The notes below the pieces were generated by a model. It was given only the letters and a program-made list of their open reading frames with translations. It was not told the origin of the DNA and made no database searches. The translations under genes were made by a program, and so were the position numbers. A DNA stretch of 53,629 nucleotides from Clostridiales bacterium (GTDB lineage: Bacteria; Bacillota; Clostridia; Christensenellales; UBA1242), in contig SVHI01000008.1 in assembly GCA_015055905.1 (NCBI GenBank), forward strand, positions 1 to 53,629, in the 5' to 3' direction. How positions within the stretch are numbered: the first letter of the stretch is position 1; each line of letters begins with the position of its first letter. Positions 29,221 through 38,811 of the stretch are shown here, piece by piece.

Positions 29221-30403
29221 TTTGTGATTCCATAAAATTAAGGTTTCTATCAAGTTCAATAGAATGAATAGCAGTTGTTCCATCGCTTTGTTTAATAAGA
29301 TTCTTTGTTTTAATAACAATTTTTGATGAAGCAGTTACATCAGTTTTCAATAAGAAGCCATTGCCCTTACTATACTCGCAAGCTTGACCATCTATCAAAA
29401 TTGTGTATTGTTCATTTGCTTGTGCAAGAGAAATAAATTCCTTTCCGTAAGTTGTATAAAGAACAATCAACTGAAGTTCATCTTCTGTTATATAGTCGCC
29501 ACTCGATAAATTGAAAATATTATCTGAATATATAGCTGAGAATCCTCGCTCTTCTTTCTTGACAACGTTAACAACATATTCAACATTGAATCCGTTATAT
29601 GTGAAGAACAAGTTAGCCGTTCCAACAGTTCCAAACTTAATGTCTTGCTTGTCGTCGCCCGCCTTGTCTATCTTTGTTGTTAAGTGTTCATTCAAATGTG
29701 CATTAGTAAGTTCAATGTTTTGTTTTGTTCCATCTGAATATTCTGCAATAAAATACAAACCAGTATAATCAAATATTTCATTTAAATAATACGACCTTTC
29801 TGTTTGGTTTAGCGTTACAGATTTTAAATATACAGGTGTTTCTCTTGTTAAGAAGAATGTTAACACACCACCACCAGCAAGAGCCAACACAACAGATGCC
29901 GCAATTAAGAACTTTTTAAGTTTTGGATTCTTTTTACGAATCAACTTAACACGTTTGATGTTTTTCATACGCATCAAGTCAAATTCTTCCAAATACTGTC
30001 CAATGTATGTGTAGTCAAAATCATCAATGGTTAAGGTAAGTTCTTGTTTCTTACTTTTTTTATCTTCACCAAATAATGATTTTAATTCGTCATAATCTTG
30101 TTCAGATTTTTCACTTGATTCAAGTGTATCTTTTTCATATTCATCGCCAAAGTTTTCATCGACAATTTCAATGTTTTGAGATTGCAAGATTTTTGAAATC
30201 TTGCCTTTAACAGTATCAAGTTTTTCTTTCTTTTTCCTTTGAGTTTCGGTTAAGTTATCGTCAGGATATTCTTGAATTCCAAGGAAGTCTTTAATATCAT
30301 CGCCAGTGCTTTCTGGGATATCCATAGGTGTTTCATCAGTTTTAGATTCGAAGACCTGTTCAACTTTAGGTTCTTTCTTTTTCTTCTTTTTAAACAAACC
30401 CAC
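29210..30403 (-). CDS. Single-TM protein with charged cytoplasmic N-terminus and extracellular Ig-like (Big-type) region
   Basis: Lys/Glu-rich N-terminus, one TM (FLIAASVVLALAGGGVLTFFLT), then VYLKSVTLNQTERSYYLNEIFDYTGLYFIAEYSDGT resembling bacterial Ig-like folds. Confidence 0.6.
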   Translation of the reverse strand: MGLFKKKKKKEPKVEQVFESKTDETPMDIPESTGDDIKDFLGIQEYPDDNLTETQRKKKEKLDTVKGKISKILQSQNIEIVDENFGDEYEKDTLESSEKSEQDYDELKSLFGEDKKSKKQELTLTIDDFDYTYIGQYLEEFDLMRMKNIKRVKLIRKKNPKLKKFLIAASVVLALAGGGVLTFFLTRETPVYLKSVTLNQTERSYYLNEIFDYTGLYFIAEYSDGTKQNIELTNAHLNEHLTTKIDKAGDDKQDIKFGTVGTANLFFTYNGFNVEYVVNVVKKEERGFSAIYSDNIFNLSSGDYITEDELQLIVLYTTYGKEFISLAQANEQYTILIDGQACEYSKGNGFLLKTDVTASSKIVIKTKNLIKQSDGTTAIHSIELDRNLNFMESQKES

Positions 30404-30488
30404 TTACAAAAACCTCCTTAAATAATCTTAGACAATAACATTATATCAAACCCAAAAAATAAGGTCAAACAATATTCAAGGGTTGAAC

Positions 30489-30514
30489 AAAAACTCTAGC
30501 AAGTGCTAGAGTTT
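30489..30514 (-). terminator. gyrA terminator
   Basis: Stem aaactctagc/gctagagttt directly 3' of the gyrA stop. Confidence 0.8.
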
Positions 30515-30518
30515 TTTA

Positions 30519-33038
30519 TTAATTATTATATCTTATTGCTGCAAATTGAACAGTCTTGTTTTCTTCAACTGAAAGAGCCCTACCTTTGCTAAGCCTTGTA
30601 TCTTCTTGAATTGACGAAATTGATATTGCCGCAAATTCATCAAACTCTGTTTGAATAACAACATCGTCATCTTCACCAAATGCACCTGCACAAACAACTG
30701 CAGAGCCATTGCTGTTATCACCTTTCAAATCAATAACCTTCACACCTTTTCTATATCTTGCAAGAACCTCAATTTCTGAAGTATTGATTTGTTTTGCATA
30801 TGCTTTATTTGAAACAATAACTACATTTTGACCAGCCTTAACTTGGTTTGCAGAAACAACTTCGTCATCATCACCAAGCGCAATACCCTTAACACCACCA
30901 GAGATTCTTCCTTGGTCTGGAATATCTGTTTTTTCAGCATTAAGACCAATGCCATTCTTTGTAACAAACAATATTGTTGTGTCAGGCTTATCAATTTCAA
31001 CATTCAAAAGTTCATCATCTTCTTTAAGTTTAATTGCTTGATAAGATGCTTTTGATAATGCGTATTCATTAAGAAGTGTTTTCTTAATCATACCCTGTTT
31101 TGTGTAGAATATTAAGAATGTTTCTTTGTCTTCAGGATTTTCTTCAATAATTGCAACTGGTTTTTCGTCTGGTTTTTCACCACGAACAAGTTTTGAAAAT
31201 TCAATGCCTTTTTCTTTCCATTTTGAAATAGGAAGTCCGTTAACATCAACCTTAAACACATTTCCAATATTTGTGAATACTAAGACGTTTTTATTTGTAA
31301 CCGTTCTTGTTAACGAAATATGTGCTTCAGCGAGTCTTGATTTTTCAGTCCAAACCTTACTTGAACCAGCAACAGTTGATGGCATCATTGCTTTAACGTA
31401 ACTGTTTGCTGAAAGTGAAACTACAACATTTTGAACAGATTTTTGAGCAAGTGTTTCGCTATCTGCCACCTTAAATTTCTCGATTGAAGAAATAACTTGG
31501 CTTCTTCTTGGGTCTTTGAATCTCTTTTTGATATCAAGCATTTCTGTTTTGATAATATCAAATTGAAGTTTCTTTGAATTAAGAATTGCAGTGAGTTTTG
31601 CAATCAATGCTTGAACTTCTTTAAGTTCGTTTTCAAGTTTATAAACCTCAAGAGATGTGAGTCTTGCAAGTCTCATATCAAGAATTGCTTGAGCTTGTCT
31701 ATCAGAAAGAAGGAATCTTTCCATAAGACGTCTCTTAGCCTCTGAGGTATCTTCAGAAGTTTTAATAATTCTAACAACTTCATCAATATTTTTAACCGCA
31801 ACAATCAAACCTAAAAGAATGTGTTCTCTTTCTTTTGCGATGTCGAGGTCGTGTTTTGTTCTTCTATAAATAACATCTCTTTGATAGTTGATATAATATG
31901 ACAAAATATCCATCAAACCCATAAGTTGTGGTCTTCCGTCAGCAATAGCAACCATATTAATGCCATAAGAAACCTGCATATCAGTTTCTTTGAAAAGGAT
32001 GTCTAAAACTTTGTTAACATTTGTGTCTTTTTTAACACGAACAACCGCTCTCATACCACTTCTATCTGATTCATCAAGAATTTCAGTAATACAAGAAAGG
32101 TCATATTTTTTGCTGTCTCTTACTTCCAAAATTCTTTGCAAGAGTTTCGCTTTGTTAACTTGATAAGGAAGTTCAGTGATTACAATGTTTTGTTTCTCGC
32201 CTTTCTTTCCTTCAATGTGAACTTTAGCACGAATCAAAATCTTGCCCTTACCTGTTTCATACGCTGTTTTAAGTTCTTCACCAGCAACAACATAACCACC
32301 CGTTGGAAAGTCTGGGCCAGGAATGATTTTCATCATTTCATCTAAAGTCATATCACGATTATCAATAAGTGCAACCGCACCTGAAATAACTTCACTAAGG
32401 TTGTGTGTTGGAATATTTGTTGCAAGTCCAATCGCAATACCATTCGCACCATTAACCAAAATATTTGGGAAACGACAAGGAAGAGTCACTGGCTCTTGAA
32501 GAGTGTCGTCGAAGTTAAGAGTCCAATCAACAGTGTCTTTGTCAAGGTCTCTTAAAACTTCAAGAGAAAGCGGAGCCATTCTTGCTTCAGTATAACGCAT
32601 CGCAGCAGCGCCATCGCCGTCAACTGAACCATAGTTTCCGTGTCCATCAACGAGTGTTTCACGCATATTGAAGTCTTGAGCCATACGAACCATTGCATCA
32701 TAAACTGATGTGTCACCGTGTGGGTGGAACTTTCCTAAACATTCACCAACAATTCTCGCACTCTTTTTGTAATCTTTATCAGGTGTAATATCGAGTTCGT
32801 GCAATGTGTAAAGAATTCTTCTTTGAACAGGCTTCAAACCGTCCTCAACTCTTGGGAGTGCTCTTTCTAAAATAACGTGTTCAGAGTAAGGAATCATTGA
32901 TTCACTCAAAACCACATCAATATCTTTTTGTATAACACTTTTACCAAAACCAGAACCATCTATAACATTATCAACTTCTTCCTCAGGTTCAACATTTTCA
33001 ATAGGAATCTCTGGGGTTTTGATTTCTTCATCACTCAT
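30519..33038 (-). CDS. gyrA: DNA gyrase subunit A
   Basis: SYAMSVI-equivalent region, RALPRVEDGLKPVQRRILYTLHEL, ARIVGECLGKFHPHGDTSVYDAMVRMAQDF, active-site R-Y (AMRYTEARM), C-terminal beta-pinwheel repeats. Confidence 0.97.
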   Translation of the reverse strand: MSDEEIKTPEIPIENVEPEEEVDNVIDGSGFGKSVIQKDIDVVLSESMIPYSEHVILERALPRVEDGLKPVQRRILYTLHELDITPDKDYKKSARIVGECLGKFHPHGDTSVYDAMVRMAQDFNMRETLVDGHGNYGSVDGDGAAAMRYTEARMAPLSLEVLRDLDKDTVDWTLNFDDTLQEPVTLPCRFPNILVNGANGIAIGLATNIPTHNLSEVISGAVALIDNRDMTLDEMMKIIPGPDFPTGGYVVAGEELKTAYETGKGKILIRAKVHIEGKKGEKQNIVITELPYQVNKAKLLQRILEVRDSKKYDLSCITEILDESDRSGMRAVVRVKKDTNVNKVLDILFKETDMQVSYGINMVAIADGRPQLMGLMDILSYYINYQRDVIYRRTKHDLDIAKEREHILLGLIVAVKNIDEVVRIIKTSEDTSEAKRRLMERFLLSDRQAQAILDMRLARLTSLEVYKLENELKEVQALIAKLTAILNSKKLQFDIIKTEMLDIKKRFKDPRRSQVISSIEKFKVADSETLAQKSVQNVVVSLSANSYVKAMMPSTVAGSSKVWTEKSRLAEAHISLTRTVTNKNVLVFTNIGNVFKVDVNGLPISKWKEKGIEFSKLVRGEKPDEKPVAIIEENPEDKETFLIFYTKQGMIKKTLLNEYALSKASYQAIKLKEDDELLNVEIDKPDTTILFVTKNGIGLNAEKTDIPDQGRISGGVKGIALGDDDEVVSANQVKAGQNVVIVSNKAYAKQINTSEIEVLARYRKGVKVIDLKGDNSNGSAVVCAGAFGEDDDVVIQTEFDEFAAISISSIQEDTRLSKGRALSVEENKTVQFAAIRYNN

Positions 33039-33072
33039 TGGATTTTCTCCTTAAAATTTTGTTAACTTCATT

Positions 33073-35079
33073 TTATTTCTTTGCTGTAATAAATTCTGAA
33101 AGCGAATCAACTCTTGAGAAGTTCGCATTCTCTGCAATATAATTCTTTCTGCTTTCAACATTATCACCCATCCAAGTTGAAATCATTTTTTCTGCTTCAG
33201 CAGCATCATCAATAGTAACTTGAACAAGTGTTCTTTGCAATGGGTCCATTGTAGTATCCCACAATTGGTCTTTATCCATTTCACCAAGACCTTTATATCT
33301 TTGAAGTTTATAGCCTTTGCCAACCCTCTTGATTGCCTCAGGAAGTTCAGCATCAGAATAAACATATTCAATCTTATCGCGTTTTGAAATTCTATAAAGT
33401 GGTGGCAAACCAATAAACACGTGACCATTTGTAATAAGCTTCTTCATATATCTAAAGAAGAATGTCAAAAGAATACTTCTAATATGGAAACCATCTTGGT
33501 CAGCATCCGCCAAAATGATAACTTTGTTATATTTGATTGCCTCAACATCAAAGTCATCACCAATACCAGCACCAAGTGCAGAGATTAAAGTTCTAAATTC
33601 TTCATTCATTAAAACTTGGTCAATTCTCTTCTTTTCAACGTTAAGAGGCTTTCCTCTAAGTGGCAAAATTGCTTGGAAATGCCTATCTCTTGCCTGCTTA
33701 CAACTTCCACCAGCCGAGTCACCCTCAACAATGAAAATTTCGTTGTTTGCATAGTTTTTACCAGTGCAAGATGCAAGTTTTCCAATGAGTGTTGAGTTCT
33801 CAATAGAGTTCTTTTGTCTTGCAATTTCTTTTGCTTTTCTTGATGCTTCTCTAGCCTTTGCAGCACCCAAAGCTTTTTCAAGAACAGATGTTAAAATCTT
33901 GTTTGTTTTCTTATTTGAGAAGAATTCACCAAGACCGCTCACTACAACACTTTCAACAGCAGGTCTTGCTTGAGGGTTTCCAAGCTTTGCTTTGGTTTGA
34001 CCTTCAAACTCAACGGTTTTCATTTTAACCAAAATAACAGTTGTGAGACCTTCTCTAAAGTCGTCACCAACCAAAAGCCCTGCATCTTTATTTTTTGATG
34101 ACTTTGACGCAAGGTCTGAAAGAACTCTTGTAAGTCCACTCTTAAAACCAATTTCGTGTGTTCCGCCATCTGGTGTTTGAATGTTGTTTACATAAGAGAA
34201 AGTGCTTTCGGTGTAACTATCGGTATGTTGCATTGCAATTTCAACTTTAATATCATCAACTTCACCATAAAAATAAATTGGGTCTGGATACAAAACATTC
34301 TTTGATTCGTTAATATACTTAACAAAGTCAACAATACCGCCATCATATTTAAAAGAATATGATTTTGAATCAGTCTCGTTTTCTGCCTCGATTATAAAAT
34401 TAATCTCTAAACCTTTATTTAAAAATGCAACTTCTTCCAAGTGTTCTTTGATTGTGTTTGGATTAAATTCAACAGTTTCAAAGATACGGTCATCAGGCAT
34501 AAATGTTACAGAGGTTCCTGAAACAACACTCACACCCATTTCTCTAAGTGGATATTTTGGAACACCACCTTTAACCTTACCCTTAACTTCTTTGCTTTCA
34601 TATTCTTGAACATACTTCTTGCCATCACGACAAATCTCTAACTTGAGCCAGCGTGAGAGAGCGTTTACAACAGATGCACCAACACCGTGCAAACCTCCTG
34701 AGTATGCATAGTTTTCATTGTTAAATTTTCCACCAGCGTGAAGTTCAGTGAAAACAACTTCAGCAGCAGAAACCTTCTTAACAGGATGCATTGCAACTGG
34801 AATACCTCTTCCATTATCAGCAACAGTAATCGAACCGTCTTTATGCAATGTTACATTAATTCTAGAACAGTGACCGTTTGCAGCCTCATCAACAGAGTTG
34901 TCTACAATTTCCCACACCAAATGGTGAAGACCCTTTGGTCCAGTTGTTCCAATATACATACCTGGTCTAAGTCTAACCGCATCAAGTCCTTCCAAAATTT
35001 GAATGTCTTTTGCGTCATACGCTTTTTGTGACGCATTCTTTTTTTCGGTTGATTCACTAACCTTTTTCTTTTCAGCCAT
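33073..35079 (-). CDS. gyrB: DNA gyrase subunit B
   Basis: LEGLDAVRLRPGMYIGTTGPKGLHHLVWEIVDNSVDEA; YSGGLHGVGASVVNALS; EGDSAGGSCKQARDRHFQAILPLRGK. Confidence 0.97.
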   Translation of the reverse strand: MAEKKKVSESTEKKNASQKAYDAKDIQILEGLDAVRLRPGMYIGTTGPKGLHHLVWEIVDNSVDEAANGHCSRINVTLHKDGSITVADNGRGIPVAMHPVKKVSAAEVVFTELHAGGKFNNENYAYSGGLHGVGASVVNALSRWLKLEICRDGKKYVQEYESKEVKGKVKGGVPKYPLREMGVSVVSGTSVTFMPDDRIFETVEFNPNTIKEHLEEVAFLNKGLEINFIIEAENETDSKSYSFKYDGGIVDFVKYINESKNVLYPDPIYFYGEVDDIKVEIAMQHTDSYTESTFSYVNNIQTPDGGTHEIGFKSGLTRVLSDLASKSSKNKDAGLLVGDDFREGLTTVILVKMKTVEFEGQTKAKLGNPQARPAVESVVVSGLGEFFSNKKTNKILTSVLEKALGAAKAREASRKAKEIARQKNSIENSTLIGKLASCTGKNYANNEIFIVEGDSAGGSCKQARDRHFQAILPLRGKPLNVEKKRIDQVLMNEEFRTLISALGAGIGDDFDVEAIKYNKVIILADADQDGFHIRSILLTFFFRYMKKLITNGHVFIGLPPLYRISKRDKIEYVYSDAELPEAIKRVGKGYKLQRYKGLGEMDKDQLWDTTMDPLQRTLVQVTIDDAAEAEKMISTWMGDNVESRKNYIAENANFSRVDSLSEFITAKK

Positions 35080-35202
35080 TCCAATACTCCTTTAAGATAA
35101 CACGTCAATTATAACAACAAAAATATTTTTTTTGCAAACAAAAAATCGTTAAAAAATATTATATTGCTTGATTTTTCAATAATTTATACATTTTAACAAA
35201 AA

Positions 35203-35226
35203 AACAAGCCTATTTCTAGGCTTGTT
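35203..35226 (-). terminator. Terminator after the zincin-like gene
   Basis: 10-bp stem aacaagccta/taggcttgtt, T-run on minus strand. Confidence 0.85.
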
Positions 35227-35228
35227 AA

Positions 35229-36818
35229 TTATTCCATTTGATTTGCTTGAGTGTTAGTTCTCTCTGGTTCAACTTGTCTGTGTTGAACAAGTCCATCAAT
35301 TTGATTAAGAAGTTGTTGAGCTTGTTCGATTGCTGCATCTTCAATTTGGGTATTCAAAAGGTTTTGTCCTTTCAAATTATTGAAATATGCAAATCTTTCA
35401 TCGATAAGTCTTCTTGCTGCAGGGCTTGCTTTGCCTCTAAGTGCAGAATATCTATTATTTAAGTCTTGAACATTTGCAGGGTTTGCAATGTATCTAATAA
35501 AGTTTTTAGTTTCATTTTGGTAAGAAATAAATCCAACAGTTGACCTCTTGATTGTATTTTTGAGACCTTTATTATTTCCTGCCTTTGCAGCCATAAACTC
35601 AAGCGCTGAAAGTTCAGCAACTCTTGCGTGTCTTTCATTAGGGTTAATGTGATAACAAATGTTTTGCATTTCAGCAACAAAATTGAACACATCACCAGAG
35701 TCATTTTGAGCAGCAGAAATATTTTCACCCATATTGTTTTGCATACGATATTGAATTTGACCGTTAGAACCTCTCACTGCTCCAAGTGCAGCATCAATCG
35801 CGTGAGTAAGTTCGTGTGAAAGAGTCATAACAACCTCGGTTGGATTATTCATTTGACCAATCTTATCAACGTTAATGTTAACTCTATTCTCACTAGCATA
35901 ATATGTTCCAAGTTCACCAACACTGTTAAGTGTAATTGCAACAGAGTTTGCATTTTGAATTCCATTTTGTGCAAGATATGACGCAGCATAGGTTCTTGCA
36001 AAATTCATAAGTGCCCCTCTGTCGTTTCCATTAAGGAGTGCATTGAACTGTTCGTTGCTAACACTACCTGCAAGCACGATGCCTTGTTGAGCATAACCAG
36101 CAGCAAGAGAACCATCACCTCTTTTAATAGCTTCTTGCGCCTTGTTGGTCATCATATTAGAGTAAGCAAGTGTAGCATTTCTAGTGTCAGAAAAATCAAA
36201 GAATGATTCACTAACATTCATTCCAGTTTGACCTTTATAATCGGTCATAAACTGCTTAGCTGTTTCTTTATCTCTAATTCCAAGAAGAGCATAAACCTTA
36301 TCGAGGATAAAATCTAAAACAAGATTTTCAAGTGAGTCTTCTGCTTGGTTTTCACTATTTTGATTCTCGTTTATTTGAGCCTCATTTTGCAACTTCCCCG
36401 GGTTTTTATTATATGCCTCTCTTTTTGATAAAAGTGTTGAGCGCATATTTGAAGCAAACGCATTATAAATAATAAATGGCGGTGCACTTTTCAATTTATC
36501 TGCATTAAACTCAAATGTAACATTCAAGTTATTTGTATCACCAATATTACTTACAGCCTCAGCATAGTTGGTTTTAAAAACATCACTTGTTCCTTTTGGC
36601 AATGGCTTAAAGTCAAAATTGACATTCAAACCACCTTCTTTGAAAACTCCTGACATTTCTCTTAAAACGTTTTCTTGCGCAAGTTTAGCAATTTGAATAA
36701 TCGCATCAACTCTAGCCTTTTCCGCCTCAGCAGAATTATCTAAAGGTTTAGCATTTCGAACATAATTTTCAAAAACACTATCAAATTTTGCTTTATCATC
36801 TCTAATTTCTGTTGCCAT
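35229..36818 (-). CDS. Putative zinc metallopeptidase (HExxH, gluzincin-like)
   Basis: EVVMTLSHELTHAIDAALGAVRG motif with downstream NPNERHARVAELSALEFM; no N-terminal signal peptide. Confidence 0.6.
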   Translation of the reverse strand: MATEIRDDKAKFDSVFENYVRNAKPLDNSAEAEKARVDAIIQIAKLAQENVLREMSGVFKEGGLNVNFDFKPLPKGTSDVFKTNYAEAVSNIGDTNNLNVTFEFNADKLKSAPPFIIYNAFASNMRSTLLSKREAYNKNPGKLQNEAQINENQNSENQAEDSLENLVLDFILDKVYALLGIRDKETAKQFMTDYKGQTGMNVSESFFDFSDTRNATLAYSNMMTNKAQEAIKRGDGSLAAGYAQQGIVLAGSVSNEQFNALLNGNDRGALMNFARTYAASYLAQNGIQNANSVAITLNSVGELGTYYASENRVNINVDKIGQMNNPTEVVMTLSHELTHAIDAALGAVRGSNGQIQYRMQNNMGENISAAQNDSGDVFNFVAEMQNICYHINPNERHARVAELSALEFMAAKAGNNKGLKNTIKRSTVGFISYQNETKNFIRYIANPANVQDLNNRYSALRGKASPAARRLIDERFAYFNNLKGQNLLNTQIEDAAIEQAQQLLNQIDGLVQHRQVEPERTNTQANQME

Positions 36819-36944
36819 ATTTCACCTCTACTGATGCCATTATACATTATTCTTTTAACCCAAGTCAATTTATTAAAATAACATCATTAAAATAAGAATT
36901 TATCAAAAAGAATTATTTGCCTAAAAGAAACATAAACTAATACT

Positions 36945-38009
36945 ATGAATAACGACACTATTGTTTTAACTGGTGGCGGCACGGCTGGTCACGTCACACC
37001 AAATATAAATCTTCAAAACGAACTAAAAAAACATTTCAAAAAAATTGTTTACATTGGTTCAAAGAATGGTATTGAAAAAGACATTGTAAAAACCAGAACA
37101 AATTATACCTACAAAGAAATTGAACCAGTAAAATTTTCACGAAAGAAAATAGTTAAAAATCTTCTTATTCCTTTCAAGCTATCCAAAGCAATCAAAGACG
37201 CAAAAAAAATTCTTAAACAAACAAACCCCTCGGTTATTTTTTCAAAAGGCGGCTATGTTGGTCTCCCTGTTGTTATCTCCGGAAAAAAATTAAACATTCC
37301 TGTCATCTGTCACGAGAGCGATATCTCAATGGGCTTAGCAAACAAACTAGCAAAAAAGTATGCAGATGTAATATGCACTAACTTTGAAATCACATCAAAA
37401 CAAAATGGCAAAAAATGTGTTCATACTGGCTCACCAATTACCGTGTGCAATCTCTCAAAAGAAGATGCAAAATTAAAACTCAATATCAGCACAAACAAAC
37501 CTATTCTTCTTGTAACCGGTGGAAGTTTGGGGGCTAAAAAAATTAACGAGTTCGTGTATGAAAACATTGCCAAACTAACCGAGAAATTTTATGTAATTCA
37601 TTTGGTTGGAAAAGGAAATTTTAATAGCAGAATCACCAACAAAAATTACACCCAAATTGAGTTTACAAACGATATGATAACAATCTTAAAAGCCACTGAC
37701 TTTGCCCTGTCTCGAGCTGGCGCAAATTCCATTTTTGAATTACTGTCAAACCAGGTTTTAACTACCTTCATTCCCCTACCAAAAAATGTGTCTCGTGGCG
37801 ACCAAATTGACAATGCCCAATACCTTGAAAGTTTAGGTTTATCAAAAACAATTAAGCAAGAAAATTTGACCTTAAACAATTTCTTTACCTGTGTTGAATA
37901 TTTAGAAAAAAACGCAAAATCCATTAAAGAAAACATTAAAAACCAGCATTTTACCGACGGAACTGCAAAAATTATGCAAATTATCTTAAATAAAAAAATT
38001 AAGCACTAG
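36945..38009 (+). CDS. murG: UDP-N-acetylglucosamine--N-acetylmuramyl-(pentapeptide) pyrophosphoryl-undecaprenol N-acetylglucosamine transferase
   Basis: LTGGGTAGHVTPNINL, VIFSKGGYVGLPVVISGKKLNIPVICHESDISMGLANKLA, VTGGSLGAKKINE, ALSRAGANSIFELL. Confidence 0.96.
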   Translation: MNNDTIVLTGGGTAGHVTPNINLQNELKKHFKKIVYIGSKNGIEKDIVKTRTNYTYKEIEPVKFSRKKIVKNLLIPFKLSKAIKDAKKILKQTNPSVIFSKGGYVGLPVVISGKKLNIPVICHESDISMGLANKLAKKYADVICTNFEITSKQNGKKCVHTGSPITVCNLSKEDAKLKLNISTNKPILLVTGGSLGAKKINEFVYENIAKLTEKFYVIHLVGKGNFNSRITNKNYTQIEFTNDMITILKATDFALSRAGANSIFELLSNQVLTTFIPLPKNVSRGDQIDNAQYLESLGLSKTIKQENLTLNNFFTCVEYLEKNAKSIKENIKNQHFTDGTAKIMQIILNKKIKH

Positions 38010-38020
38010 GCTTAATTTTT
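37993..38020. terminator. Bidirectional terminator (murG / P-II-like operon)
   Basis: Stem aaaaattaagc/gcttaattttt with flanking A and T tracts. Confidence 0.85.
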
Positions 38021-38042
38021 TTGTTTTTATTCATAAAAATTT

Positions 38043-38420
38043 TTACACAATATCAATCTTTTCATAAGATTCATTCATTCCACAAACGAGTGAAATTGGA
38101 AGAACAAAAAGCATACCTCTTGCCTCTGATTTGAAGTCAACAACACTATAGATTGACTTGATTACAGGAACAACAATTTCGGCTTTTGTTATCATTAAAA
38201 TAACCGCACTTTCTGGGTCAACACTAAAGCCAAAAAATCTCTTTCTAACTTTGTCTACAGACTTGGCTTGCATAACAACACCACCTGAGTGACCAGCAAG
38301 TTTTGCAGCTTCTAAAACCTCACCTTCATAACCTCTTTTAACAGTTGTAAAAATGAGTTTATATTCATCTTCAGCAAAGATTTCATCTTCTTCAAAAATA
38401 ATATCTTCATTGTTAAACAT
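38043..38420 (-). CDS. P-II-like regulatory protein (DUF1538-associated)
   Basis: YKLIFTTVKRGYEGEVLEAAKLAGHSGGVVMQAKSVDKVRKRFFGFSVDPESAVILMITKAEIVVPVIKSIYSVVDFKSEARGMLFVLPI resembles the ferredoxin-like P-II/GlnB fold. Start set to ATG 38420 (AGGAGG upstream). Confidence 0.75.
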   Translation of the reverse strand: MFNNEDIIFEEDEIFAEDEYKLIFTTVKRGYEGEVLEAAKLAGHSGGVVMQAKSVDKVRKRFFGFSVDPESAVILMITKAEIVVPVIKSIYSVVDFKSEARGMLFVLPISLVCGMNESYEKIDIV

Positions 38421-38433
38421 ACCTTCATTCCTC

Positions 38434-38811
38434 CTATTCAACAAATGGACCTTTCGCACCCATATAACCCAAAACGTCTATAACAAATGCCTTGCCATTA
38501 TTCTTTTTATTAAACTCAAAATTTCGACATAAGTCGAGCATAAGAATGTCCACAATTTCTTTTTGACAAACTGAAAAAACAACATAACTATCTGAAGCAT
38601 TTCCGCTAACAAAATCAACCATTGTATATTTTCCAGCGCTATAAGCAGGGACAGCAGAAATAACCCTTCCACCATTATCAACAATAAATGAGAACAAATC
38701 ATCAAGTTTGTTTTGTTTTATAATTACACAAAACATTGACAGTTCTTCAATTTGTGTTGGGTGAAAAGTATGCGGAACAATAACATATTTTTTACTTTTC
38801 TTATTTTTCAT
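38434..38811 (-). CDS. Second, divergent P-II-like protein
   Basis: FCVIIKQNKLDDLFSFIVDNGGRVISAVPAYSAGKYTMVDFVSGNASDSYVVFSVCQKEIVDILMLDL matches the beta-alpha-beta pattern of its neighbour; overlaps the DUF1538 gene end by 11 nt. Confidence 0.6.
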   Translation of the reverse strand: MKNKKSKKYVIVPHTFHPTQIEELSMFCVIIKQNKLDDLFSFIVDNGGRVISAVPAYSAGKYTMVDFVSGNASDSYVVFSVCQKEIVDILMLDLCRNFEFNKKNNGKAFVIDVLGYMGAKGPFVE

